IMG/VR virus record: IMGVR_UViG_3300036715_002448
Span: 30,164-94,163 of that record
Reading direction: 5' to 3' (one strand)
DNA length: 64,000 nt
Source: a virus
Part shown: positions 1 through 8,938 of the stretch, piece after piece
Position numbering within the stretch: position 1 is the first letter of the stretch
Layout of the letters: every line of letters starts with the position of its first letter
Position numbers and translations under genes: made by a program
Notes under the pieces: model-generated
What the model was told of the DNA's origin: nothing
The model's database searches: none
The model's input: the letters and a program-made list of their open reading frames with translations, nothing else

Positions 1-100
1 GGTTAATGGCAAAAAGTGTGCCTGTTAATATAGGACTTCCGTCCTTATTACTTTTAAATTTTTTAGATCTACTACAAGGAGTTATTATATTTAAGAACAT
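1..100 (-). CDS. 5' fragment of a gene running off the left edge, possibly glycosyltransferase-like
   Basis: An ATG at 100-98 opens a frame that stays open for 33 codons to the window edge. It begins MFLNIITPCSR, a strand followed by T-P-C-S-R that resembles the start of GT-A glycosyltransferases. It overlaps the end of the glycosyltransferase at 103-747 by the usual few bases, so the two are probably co-transcribed. Only the start is visible; the functional guess rests on the first dozen residues and the neighbour. Confidence 0.5.
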   Translation of the reverse strand, partial: MFLNIITPCSRSKKFKSNKDGSPILTGTLFAIN

Positions 101-102
101 AA

Positions 103-747
103 TTAATTTATTCCTTCTTCAGGCAATCCTGGTACATGCATTACAATATATGTATAATCTTCTGAATTTGCTTTTTTTATTTTGCCTCTATAGTTAATTA
201 TTCTTTGTATAAATCGCCAATCATGTCCATAATAATAGTCATGTTTAAATCTTCTGACAAAGTCTGTTTTAACTATTATTTCTGAATGTCCTATATAGCC
301 TTCTTTTAATTCTGTATTTCTAATTACATTAGATGGATTTATTATTGTATTAAAATATACCATATCAAAATCAGTTCCTTCAATTTCACTTAAATAGTGT
401 TCAAAATGATTAAGTAAAATTATATCATCATTGCCACAAAAAATTAAATACTTTCCTTTTGCAAAATCTAATGCCTTATTAATAATATAAGCGCCATAAC
501 CACCGTGGTGCTTTTTTAAATTGTAAATATGTAATATGTTACCTGTTTCTTTTGCAATCGTTTGATATTTTTTAGCATCGCCAGAATCAATAATTTTTTG
601 AAAGTCAGAACATCCATCTCCTATTATAAAAGCTTCCCAATTATTTATTGTTTGTGCTAATATATTTTCGATAGTTCTTCTTGTTCGTAGAGGACGTCCA
701 TAACACGGAACTACAATTGTTATTCTAGGCTGACTTAATTTTTTCAT
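103..747 (-). CDS. Family 2-like glycosyltransferase
   Basis: A 214-residue protein with the GT-A opening ITIVVPCYGRPLRTRRTIENIL (residues about 9-30), an I-G-D-G-C-S-D segment near residue 44 and an F-C-G-N-D-D segment near residue 103 that fits the metal-binding DxD position. Such enzymes transfer a sugar from a nucleotide-sugar donor. Phage copies often modify DNA bases, host envelope sugars or virion proteins, and the sequence does not say which. There is no signal peptide or membrane segment. It overlaps the nuclease gene upstream by 23 nt and the partial gene downstream by a few bases, so it is part of an operon. Confidence 0.75.
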   Translation of the reverse strand: MKKLSQPRITIVVPCYGRPLRTRRTIENILAQTINNWEAFIIGDGCSDFQKIIDSGDAKKYQTIAKETGNILHIYNLKKHHGGYGAYIINKALDFAKGKYLIFCGNDDIILLNHFEHYLSEIEGTDFDMVYFNTIINPSNVIRNTELKEGYIGHSEIIVKTDFVRRFKHDYYYGHDWRFIQRIINYRGKIKKANSEDYTYIVMHVPGLPEEGIN

Positions 748-1447
748 GATAGTTTTTAACTAATTCGTAAAATTCTTCAAAATTTTCCATTATTTGTTTT
801 TTGTCCATTTCAAACATTTGAACGTCTCCAGTTTCACAACTTATCCATATTTCATTGGATTCTGGAAAACTACCAAGTCTTTCAAACATTGCAACTGAAT
901 AAGCAGCAGTTTGCATTTTGTAATTTTTAATCCATTCTTCTTTTTTAGGCCTTTTACTTGATTTAAAGTCAATTATTTTTAATTTATTAGTTTTAGACTT
1001 AACTGCCAAGTCAAGCCTTCCAGCATAACCGCCTCCTTTAAGAGACCAAACAGGAACTTCTTGACAAACAATAGATCCAATTCTATCATAAAAGTCTGAA
1101 TTACTTTTAAATTGCAAGAAAAGATTTTTCCCACATTCAATTTCTTCTTTTGTTAAATCTTTAGATAATTCTAATGCGGTTTGGAATGTTTGTTGTAGTG
1201 GATTTTCAACATGGCTTACAAAAGTATAAATAAGGTACTGTTCGTGCAATGTATGCATAAAAGTACCTCTATTTGCTGAATACTTTGATATTTGTGCAGC
1301 TTTTTCTTTACCAACATCTTGTTCCCATTTAAGTAAAGAAGTTTTGTCAGTCATTGCACCTAATACCGTGGTAACACTGGGTAACATTAACCCAGAAGAT
1401 TCATCAACCACGTAATACCTGCCATTATTTTTTGAAACAGTTCTCAA
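725..1447 (-). CDS. PD-(D/E)XK superfamily (RecB/Cas4-like) nuclease
   Basis: A 240-residue protein. The nuclease core is visible: a Gly-Arg-Leu-Asp segment at about residues 158-161, then I-I-D-F-K-S-S-K (about 173-180), the D-x-K pair of the fold, then the Q-T-A-A-Y segment (about 194-198) typical of the RecB-family motif QxxxY. The N-terminal R-G-T-x-x-H segment (about 60-65) supplies a likely metal ligand. Related phage exonucleases degrade or process DNA in recombination or host-DNA breakdown. It overlaps the glycosyltransferase gene. The family is clear; substrate and role are inferred. Confidence 0.75.
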   Translation of the reverse strand: MRTVSKNNGRYYVVDESSGLMLPSVTTVLGAMTDKTSLLKWEQDVGKEKAAQISKYSANRGTFMHTLHEQYLIYTFVSHVENPLQQTFQTALELSKDLTKEEIECGKNLFLQFKSNSDFYDRIGSIVCQEVPVWSLKGGGYAGRLDLAVKSKTNKLKIIDFKSSKRPKKEEWIKNYKMQTAAYSVAMFERLGSFPESNEIWISCETGDVQMFEMDKKQIMENFEEFYELVKNYHEKIKSA

Positions 1448-1450
1448 TTT

Positions 1451-1996
1451 TTAAAAAATAAAATCAAGGATAGATTTCCCTGAATAGTTAATAACTAACG
1501 TATTAATTGCCGTAAAAATACCTATGTACAATCCTAAATTTCCTATCCATCCAATAAATTTCCAAAATGATAAAAATTCAGTTGGTGGCGATAATAATAC
1601 CAAATAAGCAAAAGCGTCTTTGTCATTTATTCTTTCTATTTCTGGATAAACAAATTCATTTAATTGACATTGCATTAATACAATGTCTAATTCACGCAAT
1701 TGTTCTACCATCCATGCCCAAACCATTTTATGTTTATCTTCTTCATAGAATTCCTCAGGAACATTTATAACAGTATAAAGTCTTCCGATCTTATCAGTTC
1801 TTATTTCATATTTGAACTGTGCTAAAATAGCTTTTGTTGATTCTTCTTTAAGAGCTTTTCTTACTATATTCCAAGTTCTTATGTCATCTATTACTTCAGC
1901 TGGCCAAGACCAAACATTAAATAGTTTCATTTTTTTTCTTGATTTTAATGATTTTAATAATTGCGTTGTTGTTCTGGGCGACAAAATTTTCAACAT
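1451..1996 (-). CDS. Hypothetical protein with C-terminal membrane segments
   Basis: Not recognised. 181 residues, or about 159 if translation starts at the internal Met at 1930, which gives MKLFNVWSWPAEVIDD and avoids a basic, low-complexity leader. The last about 45 residues (F-L-S-F-W-K-F-I-G-W-I-G-N-L-G-L-Y-I-G-I) are hydrophobic and look like one or two membrane-spanning segments. The soluble part is rich in charged and aromatic residues. The start overlaps the end of the sigma-factor gene upstream, and only 3 nt separate it from the nuclease gene downstream. Confidence 0.55.
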   Translation of the reverse strand: MLKILSPRTTTQLLKSLKSRKKMKLFNVWSWPAEVIDDIRTWNIVRKALKEESTKAILAQFKYEIRTDKIGRLYTVINVPEEFYEEDKHKMVWAWMVEQLRELDIVLMQCQLNEFVYPEIERINDKDAFAYLVLLSPPTEFLSFWKFIGWIGNLGLYIGIFTAINTLVINYSGKSILDFIF

Positions 1997-2598
1997 ACAC
2001 TGCTTTCTAATTTTTCTTTTAATATTACTTTTGCACGAAAGATCCTATTTTTAATTGTTTGTAAAGGAAGATTATATTTTTCAGATATTTCTTCGTATTT
2101 TAGATTATTGTAATATCTATCTAATAATACTTCTTTGAATTTTTCAGGAAGTGCTTCAAGCAATTCATGCAATTTAATGATAACTTTTTCCTTTTCTTCA
2201 ACTTCTTCGCCATCTACTAAATGATCTTTAAATTCACCAAGTAAATCAAATTCTAGTTTAGATATTGAATTTTTGTTTTCATTGTCTTCTAATTCCGAAA
2301 AATGAATCATTGAGTCACGTTTTCTGTTTCTAAGTTCCATACAAGCGGAAGTGTAAGCAATTCTATAAACCCAGGTAGAAATATGCCATTCTGGGTTATA
2401 TTGATATATTTTTTCATGAACGGTTGTAAATGTATTTGCGACTATAACGTCAACATCTGAAGGGTTTTTGATTATTTTGCTTACATATTTTAGCAAACCC
2501 GGCTTTAATCTATTGTAAAGTTCTGTAAAAGATTGGTCCGAACCTGTGTTTTTAAATTCTAATCCTAATTCCTGCAAATTTTTTTGTCCTAAACTCAT
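1990..2598 (-). CDS. ECF-type RNA polymerase sigma factor
   Basis: A 202-residue protein with sigma region 2 at about residues 25-95 (F-T-E-L-Y-N-R-L, then D-V-D-V-I-V-A-N-T-F, then W-H-I-S-T-W-V-Y-R-I-A-Y) and region 4 at about residues 145-195 (L-L-E-A-L-P-E-K-F-K-E-V-L-L-D-R-Y followed by the helix-turn-helix Y-E-E-I-S-E-K-Y-N-L-P). Region 3 is missing, as in ECF factors. It would redirect host RNA polymerase to a phage promoter class. The window also holds a gp55-like late sigma at 43955-44305, so this second factor may serve early or middle promoters; that division of labour is inferred. Confidence 0.85.
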   Translation of the reverse strand: MSLGQKNLQELGLEFKNTGSDQSFTELYNRLKPGLLKYVSKIIKNPSDVDVIVANTFTTVHEKIYQYNPEWHISTWVYRIAYTSACMELRNRKRDSMIHFSELEDNENKNSISKLEFDLLGEFKDHLVDGEEVEEKEKVIIKLHELLEALPEKFKEVLLDRYYNNLKYEEISEKYNLPLQTIKNRIFRAKVILKEKLESSVC

Positions 2599-2695
2599 AA
2601 AGTTTTTATTTTAAAAGTGAATACTATTTTGTTATATTTTATACAATATAATCAAAAAACTCGATACATGAAAATAATTATCGTTTATTTAACAA

Positions 2696-5437
2696 TTAAA
2701 TTCCTTTTGCATATACAATTCTATTATCTCCAATTGCAATTTGCATACCTGATGTCCTTAAAGCTTCTATTAATGCTTTTGCAATATCTTGTGGAAGCTT
2801 GTCATTAATAGTATTGTTAACAATTGGCTCAATTTTTCCTTTTATAGGAGTTAAGGTTTTATCAGATTGTATAGTTGTATTAAGCGGCGTTATTGTTGGT
2901 TTAACTGTACTTGGTTCTGATGTATTTCCAACACTATTTCCAACATTTTTTCTTAAAACTTCCATAAGAATTCTTTGCATTTCTTCGGTCATTTTACTAA
3001 ATGCACTTTCTATAGATTCTTTGATTGCACCGGAAATTGCTTCAGGATTTTTAGAAAGAACAACAAGAGATTTCATCATAGAATCAGTTAATGTCAAGTT
3101 TTTAACGTCAATATCATTTATATTGTTTTTAATTTGTCCCATTGAATTTGCAATACGTTCAAAATTATTAGCAACGGTATTCAGTTGGTTAAACTTCTTA
3201 GTATCGTCATATTGCATCATCATATTCAATGCTCCTTGTAGTATTTGAGTATCTCTAAAGAACCAATTAGCATCTTTGAATTTTTTCAATCCAGTTGCAA
3301 ATACTACTAAAGAGTCTCCGATAGATGCTATCATAGGTGCAAATGAATCAGCTTTAACAGTTCCAACTGAGTCATTTATAGCACTTTGTACACCATTTAT
3401 CGCTCCTAATAAAGCCGCGTTATCTTTTGATCCATCCCATTTAACCGACTTAAATTTTAACAAAGCTTCGGAAAATAACCAAATAGCTGCCCCAGAAACA
3501 AATAATCCACCTGCACCTACCAGAGCTAAAATAGTTTGTAAAATTCCCATTGCTGGATTAACTTTAATATTTACAGAACCGCCTGCTAAAGTATTAGTAG
3601 TCATTGCAATAGCATTACCTAATGTGGCATTTAAAGTTGGATTCCAACCTACTGATTTAAATTTTATTAATGCTTCTGACATTAACCATATAGCAGCCGA
3701 ACCAATTATAATAGAACCAGCGCTAAATAATGATATAATAGTTCCCAACATAGATTGTCCTACAGTAGGTTGTCCGGTTATTGATGTTTTTCCACTAATA
3801 GAATCTATGACAGAAGTAATTACACCACTTAAAGTAACGGAATCTGCAGGTGTCCAATTAACTGTTTTAAACTTTTCTAAAGCAGTTGACATTAACCATA
3901 TAGCAGCCGAACCTAAAATGAGAGGTCCTATTGAAATTAATGACATTATAGCTTGCAATCCTTGTCCAACTGCTCCAGCTACATTACCCATTATTCCTTT
4001 ATTTGCACTAGTTCCACTTAATGCAAAAAGTACAGATTTTATTGTATATTGTAAATCATTTGAATTCTTTTGTGTCCAATTTAAAGATTGGAATTTCTCT
4101 AATGTATAAGACATAATTAAAATAGCTACTGCGCTAAGTCCTAAAGCTATTGCACCAGGTATAATTAATTCAGATGCTACTCCAGCAAGAGTCATAACAA
4201 GACCCACACCAGACATAAGTCCTAATACTAAAGCCGTATCTACTAAAGTTATGTCCATTTTTTTAAAAACGAACATCGCTAATGCCATTAAAATTATAGG
4301 AACACTTGATAACATCATCATAAATGCTCCTTTTTCTATTTCCGATGCAAATTTACCGGCAATTGCAAATACTAAAGCAGTTCCACCAATAACTAGCAAT
4401 GAAAATAATGCCATTCCTGGATCTACAATTGTATTAAATACCCAGAACGCACCCGCTAAAACTATTATAGAAATACCAATCCATGCTAAGTTTTTAATAC
4501 CGCTATCAACCGGCTTAGTACTTATTAATGAAAAAGCAAACGCTAATCCAACAATAATCATAACTGTTAAAAGAGCTCCAATTGTCATTTGCGGTGCTAT
4601 TAATGTTATGGCTGCTAATCCTAATCCAAATAATAAAATTCCTGCACCTATTTTAACAATAACAGAAAGACCTTTCAAACTTTTCTTATTATCTTTTGAT
4701 AAAAATACATCCAACATTTTTACAATTAGAACAAAAGCACCAGCGCCTAAAGCAGCAGGTATAGAAACTAATGCGAATCCAGCTAAAGCTAATCCGAATA
4801 AGAAAATATCCTTACCCATATCAACTAAAGTTTTTACATTTTTTAAGTTTTTACCTTTTATATTACCTAACGAATTTATTATGTAATCCACGGTTTTTAT
4901 AAAAACCTTTGTTCCTAAATTTATTAAAGGTGATAAAACCTTAAACATTACAATTGATTTTGCAAAAAGAAGTATATTTCCACCAATAGACAACAGTTCT
5001 CCTATAGCTTTTATAGATTCTGTAGATTTTTTCGCAGCATTACCACCAATATTCTTTAATCCATCACCTATAGCTTTAAATAATGCCCTAACAGTAGCGG
5101 CAATTCCTGGTTTAATACTATTTGATGCTTTAACAATCATTAAGTAAGCAGACCCAAACTGTTTAAAACTTTCACTATCACTTTTAGCCATTTTAGGTTC
5201 TGCTACAGCAGCATAATTTTTACCTTTGATAGTAATAGCTTTTTTAATTTCGGTTAAAATTTTAGTTTGGTTTTTTAATTCTATAGTAGTTTCGCTCTTA
5301 AGTATGTTTTTCATTGAACTTAAAATCGCAAAATTCGTATCGTTTGTTTCGACGATAGAATCAACCATCGCATCAATTTTTCTAAATATTGATGCGATGG
5401 CAGCTTGTGCTGAATTATCTTGTCTTGCTTGTGGCAT
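2696..5437 (-). CDS. Large hydrophobic repeat protein, candidate tail tape-measure protein
   Basis: 913 residues. After a helical N-terminal region come many hydrophobic helices between about residues 150 and 700. A module of the form A-A-I-W-L-M-S-x-A-L-x-K-F-K-S-V-x-W occurs four or five times at roughly 55-70 residue spacing (from about residue 440 to 740). The C-terminal third is polar. Its place, directly after the gp26-like baseplate gene and a small intervening gene, is where T4-like phages keep hub and tape-measure genes. Long, hydrophobic, repetitive proteins there are usually tape measures that set tail length and may insert in the host membrane. I see no enzymatic motif. A membrane-active baseplate protein is the main alternative. 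Confidence 0.5.
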   Translation of the reverse strand: MPQARQDNSAQAAIASIFRKIDAMVDSIVETNDTNFAILSSMKNILKSETTIELKNQTKILTEIKKAITIKGKNYAAVAEPKMAKSDSESFKQFGSAYLMIVKASNSIKPGIAATVRALFKAIGDGLKNIGGNAAKKSTESIKAIGELLSIGGNILLFAKSIVMFKVLSPLINLGTKVFIKTVDYIINSLGNIKGKNLKNVKTLVDMGKDIFLFGLALAGFALVSIPAALGAGAFVLIVKMLDVFLSKDNKKSLKGLSVIVKIGAGILLFGLGLAAITLIAPQMTIGALLTVMIIVGLAFAFSLISTKPVDSGIKNLAWIGISIIVLAGAFWVFNTIVDPGMALFSLLVIGGTALVFAIAGKFASEIEKGAFMMMLSSVPIILMALAMFVFKKMDITLVDTALVLGLMSGVGLVMTLAGVASELIIPGAIALGLSAVAILIMSYTLEKFQSLNWTQKNSNDLQYTIKSVLFALSGTSANKGIMGNVAGAVGQGLQAIMSLISIGPLILGSAAIWLMSTALEKFKTVNWTPADSVTLSGVITSVIDSISGKTSITGQPTVGQSMLGTIISLFSAGSIIIGSAAIWLMSEALIKFKSVGWNPTLNATLGNAIAMTTNTLAGGSVNIKVNPAMGILQTILALVGAGGLFVSGAAIWLFSEALLKFKSVKWDGSKDNAALLGAINGVQSAINDSVGTVKADSFAPMIASIGDSLVVFATGLKKFKDANWFFRDTQILQGALNMMMQYDDTKKFNQLNTVANNFERIANSMGQIKNNINDIDVKNLTLTDSMMKSLVVLSKNPEAISGAIKESIESAFSKMTEEMQRILMEVLRKNVGNSVGNTSEPSTVKPTITPLNTTIQSDKTLTPIKGKIEPIVNNTINDKLPQDIAKALIEALRTSGMQIAIGDNRIVYAKGI

Positions 5438-5448
5438 TCATAATTTAA

Positions 5449-5751
5449 TTATTTTAACTTCATTCCTGAAGGCATTGAAGGAAATTTAAAGTTATTCATT
5501 TTTGGCATATATTTTTCTACACCTTTCATCATACCATCAGGTGTCATATTGTTACTTCCACTCTTGCCATTTTCTGCATCAGCTTTTTCTTTAAGGATGT
5601 CTATTAAATCTTCAACCATGTATTCGTATTCATAATAAGGCAAACATTCTATTTCAGAAGGTTGTGTGTGAAAATGAAATTGAATATATGCCCTAGTTTT
5701 ATAGTAATTCCGAATCGATATCTGAAACAACGAAAAGAGATTTGATGCCAC
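5449..5751 (-). CDS. Small protein between gp26-like gene and tape-measure candidate
   Basis: At most 100 residues. The frame overlaps the end of the gp26-like gene by 53 nt and has no ATG before residue 45, so it needs the GTG at 5751 or a frameshift from the upstream gene. Its centre (L-P-Y-Y-E-Y-E-Y-M-V-E-D-L-I-D-I-L) is amphipathic, and the tail is Gly/Met/Lys-rich and probably disordered. The position immediately ahead of the tape measure is typical of tail-assembly chaperones, and of gp51 in T4. I infer an assembly chaperone role but cannot assign a family. Confidence 0.5.
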   Translation of the reverse strand: MASNLFSLFQISIRNYYKTRAYIQFHFHTQPSEIECLPYYEYEYMVEDLIDILKEKADAENGKSGSNNMTPDGMMKGVEKYMPKMNNFKFPSMPSGMKLK

Positions 5752-6673
5752 TGGGAAAGGAAATCGGAACGGTCACCTCCGCTTGACACTTTTCACATTC
5801 AACTGTCAGATTTTCTTTTACTCCAACTTTACACATGTCTATTAATGAATTCATTGTTTGGAATAACTTTAAATCCCATGACATGTATTCTATTTGCATG
5901 TTTGATATAATTTTTTCGTTCAATCCTCGCCAATCTTTTAACATATAAGGCAAAGTTTTCAAAAATGATTTATCAAGTTTTTTACCTTCTTGTTGTTGTT
6001 TTTGAATCCATTTAGTAACTTCCATCATAATACCGACGGATGGTGGTGCTATTACAATATTACCATTTGATTTTGTTTGAACAATAAATTTCCTAGAATC
6101 TTCATCATAGTACTTCATTATTTTATCACTTGGTTCATTAGACTCAAATGATGTACTTCTAACTTCTACTTTACCTGAAGTTCCGCATTCATTGCAAGTA
6201 TAATTTATAACCAAATCATTTTCTCCTTTAAGAAAAGTAAGCTCACGAACTGCCATTATAACGTAAATTCTATCTTCTTCTTTTAAATCTTTAAAACTAC
6301 GCATAGATGAACCTTCGCGATATGTTAAACAAGATTTAAGAACTTGGTTTAATGCTTCGTCAATTGAATAAGGATCATCTTCGCTAATTGTAGAAAATTG
6401 TTTAATTTCCGTAACAGTTGCTGCTCTAATTAAAAATCTCGCATCTTTACCATAAAAAATTCCTTTAGTCGGAAAGTTTTGTGCGTAAATTTCTATGTAA
6501 CCTGGTAAAAAACTTGGTTCATCAAGATCTTCTTCAAATCCTTTTGCTTTACCTAAAGAACTAGGTTTAGTAATAGGTTGTTCTTCTATTTGTGTACTAG
6601 AAATAGAACCATTGTTAAATTCCCTTTGGTCAAGATCATCTAAACCTGGATTTTTGTGTGTTTTGTTATTCAT
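5699..6673 (-). CDS. 26: Baseplate hub-associated protein, T4 gp26-like
   Basis: 324 residues with an acidic, disordered N-terminus (about 1-55), then a conserved domain starting Y-I-E-I-Y-A-Q-N-F-P-T-K-G-I-F-Y. A zinc-ribbon-like pair of Cys-x-x-Cys motifs is present: C-N-E-C near residue 161 and C-E-K-C near residue 298. This layout matches the T4 baseplate protein family that includes gp26, although T4 gp26 is shorter. It would act in baseplate hub assembly. A late-type promoter lies 27 nt upstream of its start. The gene overlaps the small ORF 5449-5751, which is in the +1 frame relative to it. Confidence 0.65.
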   Translation of the reverse strand: MNNKTHKNPGLDDLDQREFNNGSISSTQIEEQPITKPSSLGKAKGFEEDLDEPSFLPGYIEIYAQNFPTKGIFYGKDARFLIRAATVTEIKQFSTISEDDPYSIDEALNQVLKSCLTYREGSSMRSFKDLKEEDRIYVIMAVRELTFLKGENDLVINYTCNECGTSGKVEVRSTSFESNEPSDKIMKYYDEDSRKFIVQTKSNGNIVIAPPSVGIMMEVTKWIQKQQQEGKKLDKSFLKTLPYMLKDWRGLNEKIISNMQIEYMSWDLKLFQTMNSLIDMCKVGVKENLTVECEKCQAEVTVPISFPSGIKSLFVVSDIDSELL

Positions 6674-6700
6674 AAAAAATAAGGTATTTGTTATTTTATT

Positions 6701-6712
6701 TATTTATATATC
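6701..6712 (-). promoter_or_regulatory. T4-late-like promoter for the gp26-like gene
   Basis: The minus strand reads GATATATAAATA, containing a perfect TATAAATA. It ends 27 nt before the start codon at 6673. It follows the end of the topoisomerase C-half by only a few bases. Confidence 0.65.
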
Positions 6713-6713
6713 A

Positions 6714-7958
6714 TCATTTTGATGACTTTATCTTTTTCTTCAATTCAATCAAATCGGATTTATACATTTCGGTAGCAGTTAATTTTTGAATTTCTGCAAA
6801 TTGATTTCTATTTTCTTTTATGTTATTTAATAAATCTTCATATTTTTCTTTTGTTAAGTTGTAAATTGGTAAATTTAATAAATAGTCAAAAGAATCATTT
6901 ATTTTTTCAATTTTGGTAAGTTCTAAGTCTGTAATAATATCTATTTTAGGCCTATTATTAATCTTAAGTTTTCCGGTTATTACAAGCTTAATAAATTCAG
7001 CTTTATTAGTAAGAACCTTGTGGTCATAATCTAATTCATCTAATTTATATTGTTTTCTTTTATCATAAAAAGTTAATCTAAAATTGATAAAATAGTTTAT
7101 TAAAGCAGTAGCTGAGTCAAATTTAATTATCTTGTTGTGCTCATCTAAACAAGTAATGTTTTCTGTTTCAGTTTCCGTCATTTTCAAAAGCCAATCTAAT
7201 TGATTTTTTTTCTGACGGGTTTGCAATTCATTACGATTGAATTTAATTATATATTCAATCTTAGATTTTTTGCAGTTATTATCATAATATAAAATATGTC
7301 CTTTTTCTTCCAAGTTGTTTAAGTGAGCCTCGTATTTTTGGTATGTTAACGAAGGTGGTAATTCTGTTACTTTAACAGTTGATGTGTTAACAATTTCATA
7401 TTTTCCTTTTAGTTCAAATGTTGATGTATCATTATCTACTTTAATAATTTCACCAGTATATTCGCTCCACCAAGGTAAAGGTTCTTTGAATTTTTTACCA
7501 TCTAATGCTAACAAACAAGCATCTATAACATCATTAACATTTCTATTTAAAATATTTGTAGCAAAACCAACTGCAATACCAGAAGTACCATTTAATAAAA
7601 TAACTGGAATAATTGGCAAAAACCAATTTGGTTCTATTTCCAAGTCTTCTTCTATTTTATATTTCAAAAGATCAAAATCTTTATATAAAGTTCTAAAATT
7701 AGCATTTAATTTTACCGAAACATAACGTGCTGCACCTGGTTCGGTAGACCTTAAAGAACCAAATTGTCCAATACCATCAAATAATGGCATGGAATTTTTA
7801 AAAGTTTGCGCCATTCCAATAATAGCTCCATCCATAGAAGAATTATGCACTACTATGTTAGATTTTCCTATTACAAAATTCTCATATTTAGGGACAGTTA
7901 TATCATAAAATCGGTTTGGAGACTCTAATATATTTTTTTTAATGCTTTTTATTTTCAT
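6714..7958 (-). CDS. 52: Type II topoisomerase medium subunit (gp52-like), C-terminal half with intein C-part
   Basis: 414 residues. Residues 1-39 are an intein C-part ending I-V-V-H-N; residue 40 is Ser, the first extein residue. The extein is the breakage-reunion subunit: F-D-G-I-G-Q-F-G-S at about 60-68 and the catalytic tyrosine in G-A-A-R-Y at residue 79. Splicing to the N-half at 8998-9540 would give ...HHGS-SSMDGAII..., a continuous gp52/GyrA-type sequence. The start codon lies inside the 3' end of the endonuclease gene (20-nt overlap), so translation may be coupled to it. Confidence 0.88.
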   Translation of the reverse strand: MKIKSIKKNILESPNRFYDITVPKYENFVIGKSNIVVHNSSMDGAIIGMAQTFKNSMPLFDGIGQFGSLRSTEPGAARYVSVKLNANFRTLYKDFDLLKYKIEEDLEIEPNWFLPIIPVILLNGTSGIAVGFATNILNRNVNDVIDACLLALDGKKFKEPLPWWSEYTGEIIKVDNDTSTFELKGKYEIVNTSTVKVTELPPSLTYQKYEAHLNNLEEKGHILYYDNNCKKSKIEYIIKFNRNELQTRQKKNQLDWLLKMTETETENITCLDEHNKIIKFDSATALINYFINFRLTFYDKRKQYKLDELDYDHKVLTNKAEFIKLVITGKLKINNRPKIDIITDLELTKIEKINDSFDYLLNLPIYNLTKEKYEDLLNNIKENRNQFAEIQKLTATEMYKSDLIELKKKIKSSK

Positions 7959-8931
7959 TTTTTATTAAAGTATTTATAAATTCTTTACATTTTACTAAAT
8001 TTTCTTCAGGTGTTTCAGTGTCCCAAATAACAAGAACTCTAAAACCTCTTTCTTCTGCTAATTCTATTTTATTATTAAAGTACTCATATGTTTTAATATA
8101 ATTTTCTTTAGTAAAAGGATGCACCCAATTCAATAAGGAATTATCATTTCTATAGTCAGGATGCCAATTAATGCCATTATATTCTATTATAATTTTTTTA
8201 CTTAAAATTGTAAAATCATAAAGTCTGAACATGTCATTTTTACACAAAAAGTATTCATTTTTATTATTTACAGGACTTGCATAAAACAAATCTTCTTTTA
8301 TTAAATTTAACTCCGTTGTCAAATAATCAAATAGTTTAATAAAAATTTTTTCTGCTTCTTTAGAATATCCATTAAATACTACTCTAGGGTCGTACCCATA
8401 TTTTTCAATACAAGTTAATCTACTTTTTTGATATGCTTTTTTGTAAAATAAAGGATCCTCTTCTAATCTTTTTTTAAGTGTATTATTTCTTTTTTCTACA
8501 ACTATAGGACTTTTTATTGCTGCTGTAACTCCTAAATGTTCTACTAGTGATTTTTTTATTTTTTCTTTTACATCAGCTCTTTGAAATACGTTTGTTATAC
8601 CTTCAGTTCTTAATAAATTACGCTCCCATGCTTCTCTAGATTTTGATTTTTTAGATAAGTTATGAGCCGTTCCACAAGATAATAAATATGATTGTTTTTT
8701 TAATTCTTTTGCACATACAATAGAGCATGTTTGTTGTCCACTTTTATTTTTAAATAAAGTTCCACATATTTTACAAGGTACTATTCTCTTACAAGAAGGG
8801 CACAATGTTAGATTTCTATGTAAATCTTTTTCAAAACAAGCATTACCTACATTTTTATAAGTATACTCGGTTCCACAATTAGTACATATCCTATTAGATT
8901 TTCTTAATATATTTAGTTCTATTGCATTCAT
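7939..8931 (-). CDS. Free-standing Vsr-like homing endonuclease inserted in the topoisomerase gene
   Basis: 330 residues. The N-terminus carries several Cys-x-x-Cys zinc-binding pairs (C-T-N-C near 16, C-P-S-C near 44, C-K-I-C near 53). The C-terminal third holds the nuclease core: Y-D-F then I-I-I-E-Y-N-G-I-N-W-H-P and, near the end, V-L-V-I-W-D-T-E. This D...E-x-N-G-x-x-x-H...W-[DE] pattern is shared by the other five endonucleases here and by the Vsr-like endonucleases reported from fractured genes in metagenomes. It is expected to cut an uninterrupted allele of the target gene so that the split version is copied in. It has its own late-type promoter and is not fused to an intein. Confidence 0.85.
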   Translation of the reverse strand: MNAIELNILRKSNRICTNCGTEYTYKNVGNACFEKDLHRNLTLCPSCKRIVPCKICGTLFKNKSGQQTCSIVCAKELKKQSYLLSCGTAHNLSKKSKSREAWERNLLRTEGITNVFQRADVKEKIKKSLVEHLGVTAAIKSPIVVEKRNNTLKKRLEEDPLFYKKAYQKSRLTCIEKYGYDPRVVFNGYSKEAEKIFIKLFDYLTTELNLIKEDLFYASPVNNKNEYFLCKNDMFRLYDFTILSKKIIIEYNGINWHPDYRNDNSLLNWVHPFTKENYIKTYEYFNNKIELAEERGFRVLVIWDTETPEENLVKCKEFINTLIKNENKKH

Positions 8932-8938
8932 ATTGTTT

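Noticed and set aside
3276-4886. Long plus-strand open frames (277 and 211 codons) opposite the tape-measure candidate
   Set aside because: They mirror the minus-strand gene with strong coding signal, have Ile/Asn/Pro-rich composition from antisense codons, and no plus-strand gene neighbours or promoters.
7939-8931. Reading the inserted endonucleases as HNH or GIY-YIG enzymes
   Set aside because: None shows the HNH zinc-finger core or a GIY...YIG pair; all share the D...E-x-N-G-x-x-x-H...W-[DE] arrangement.
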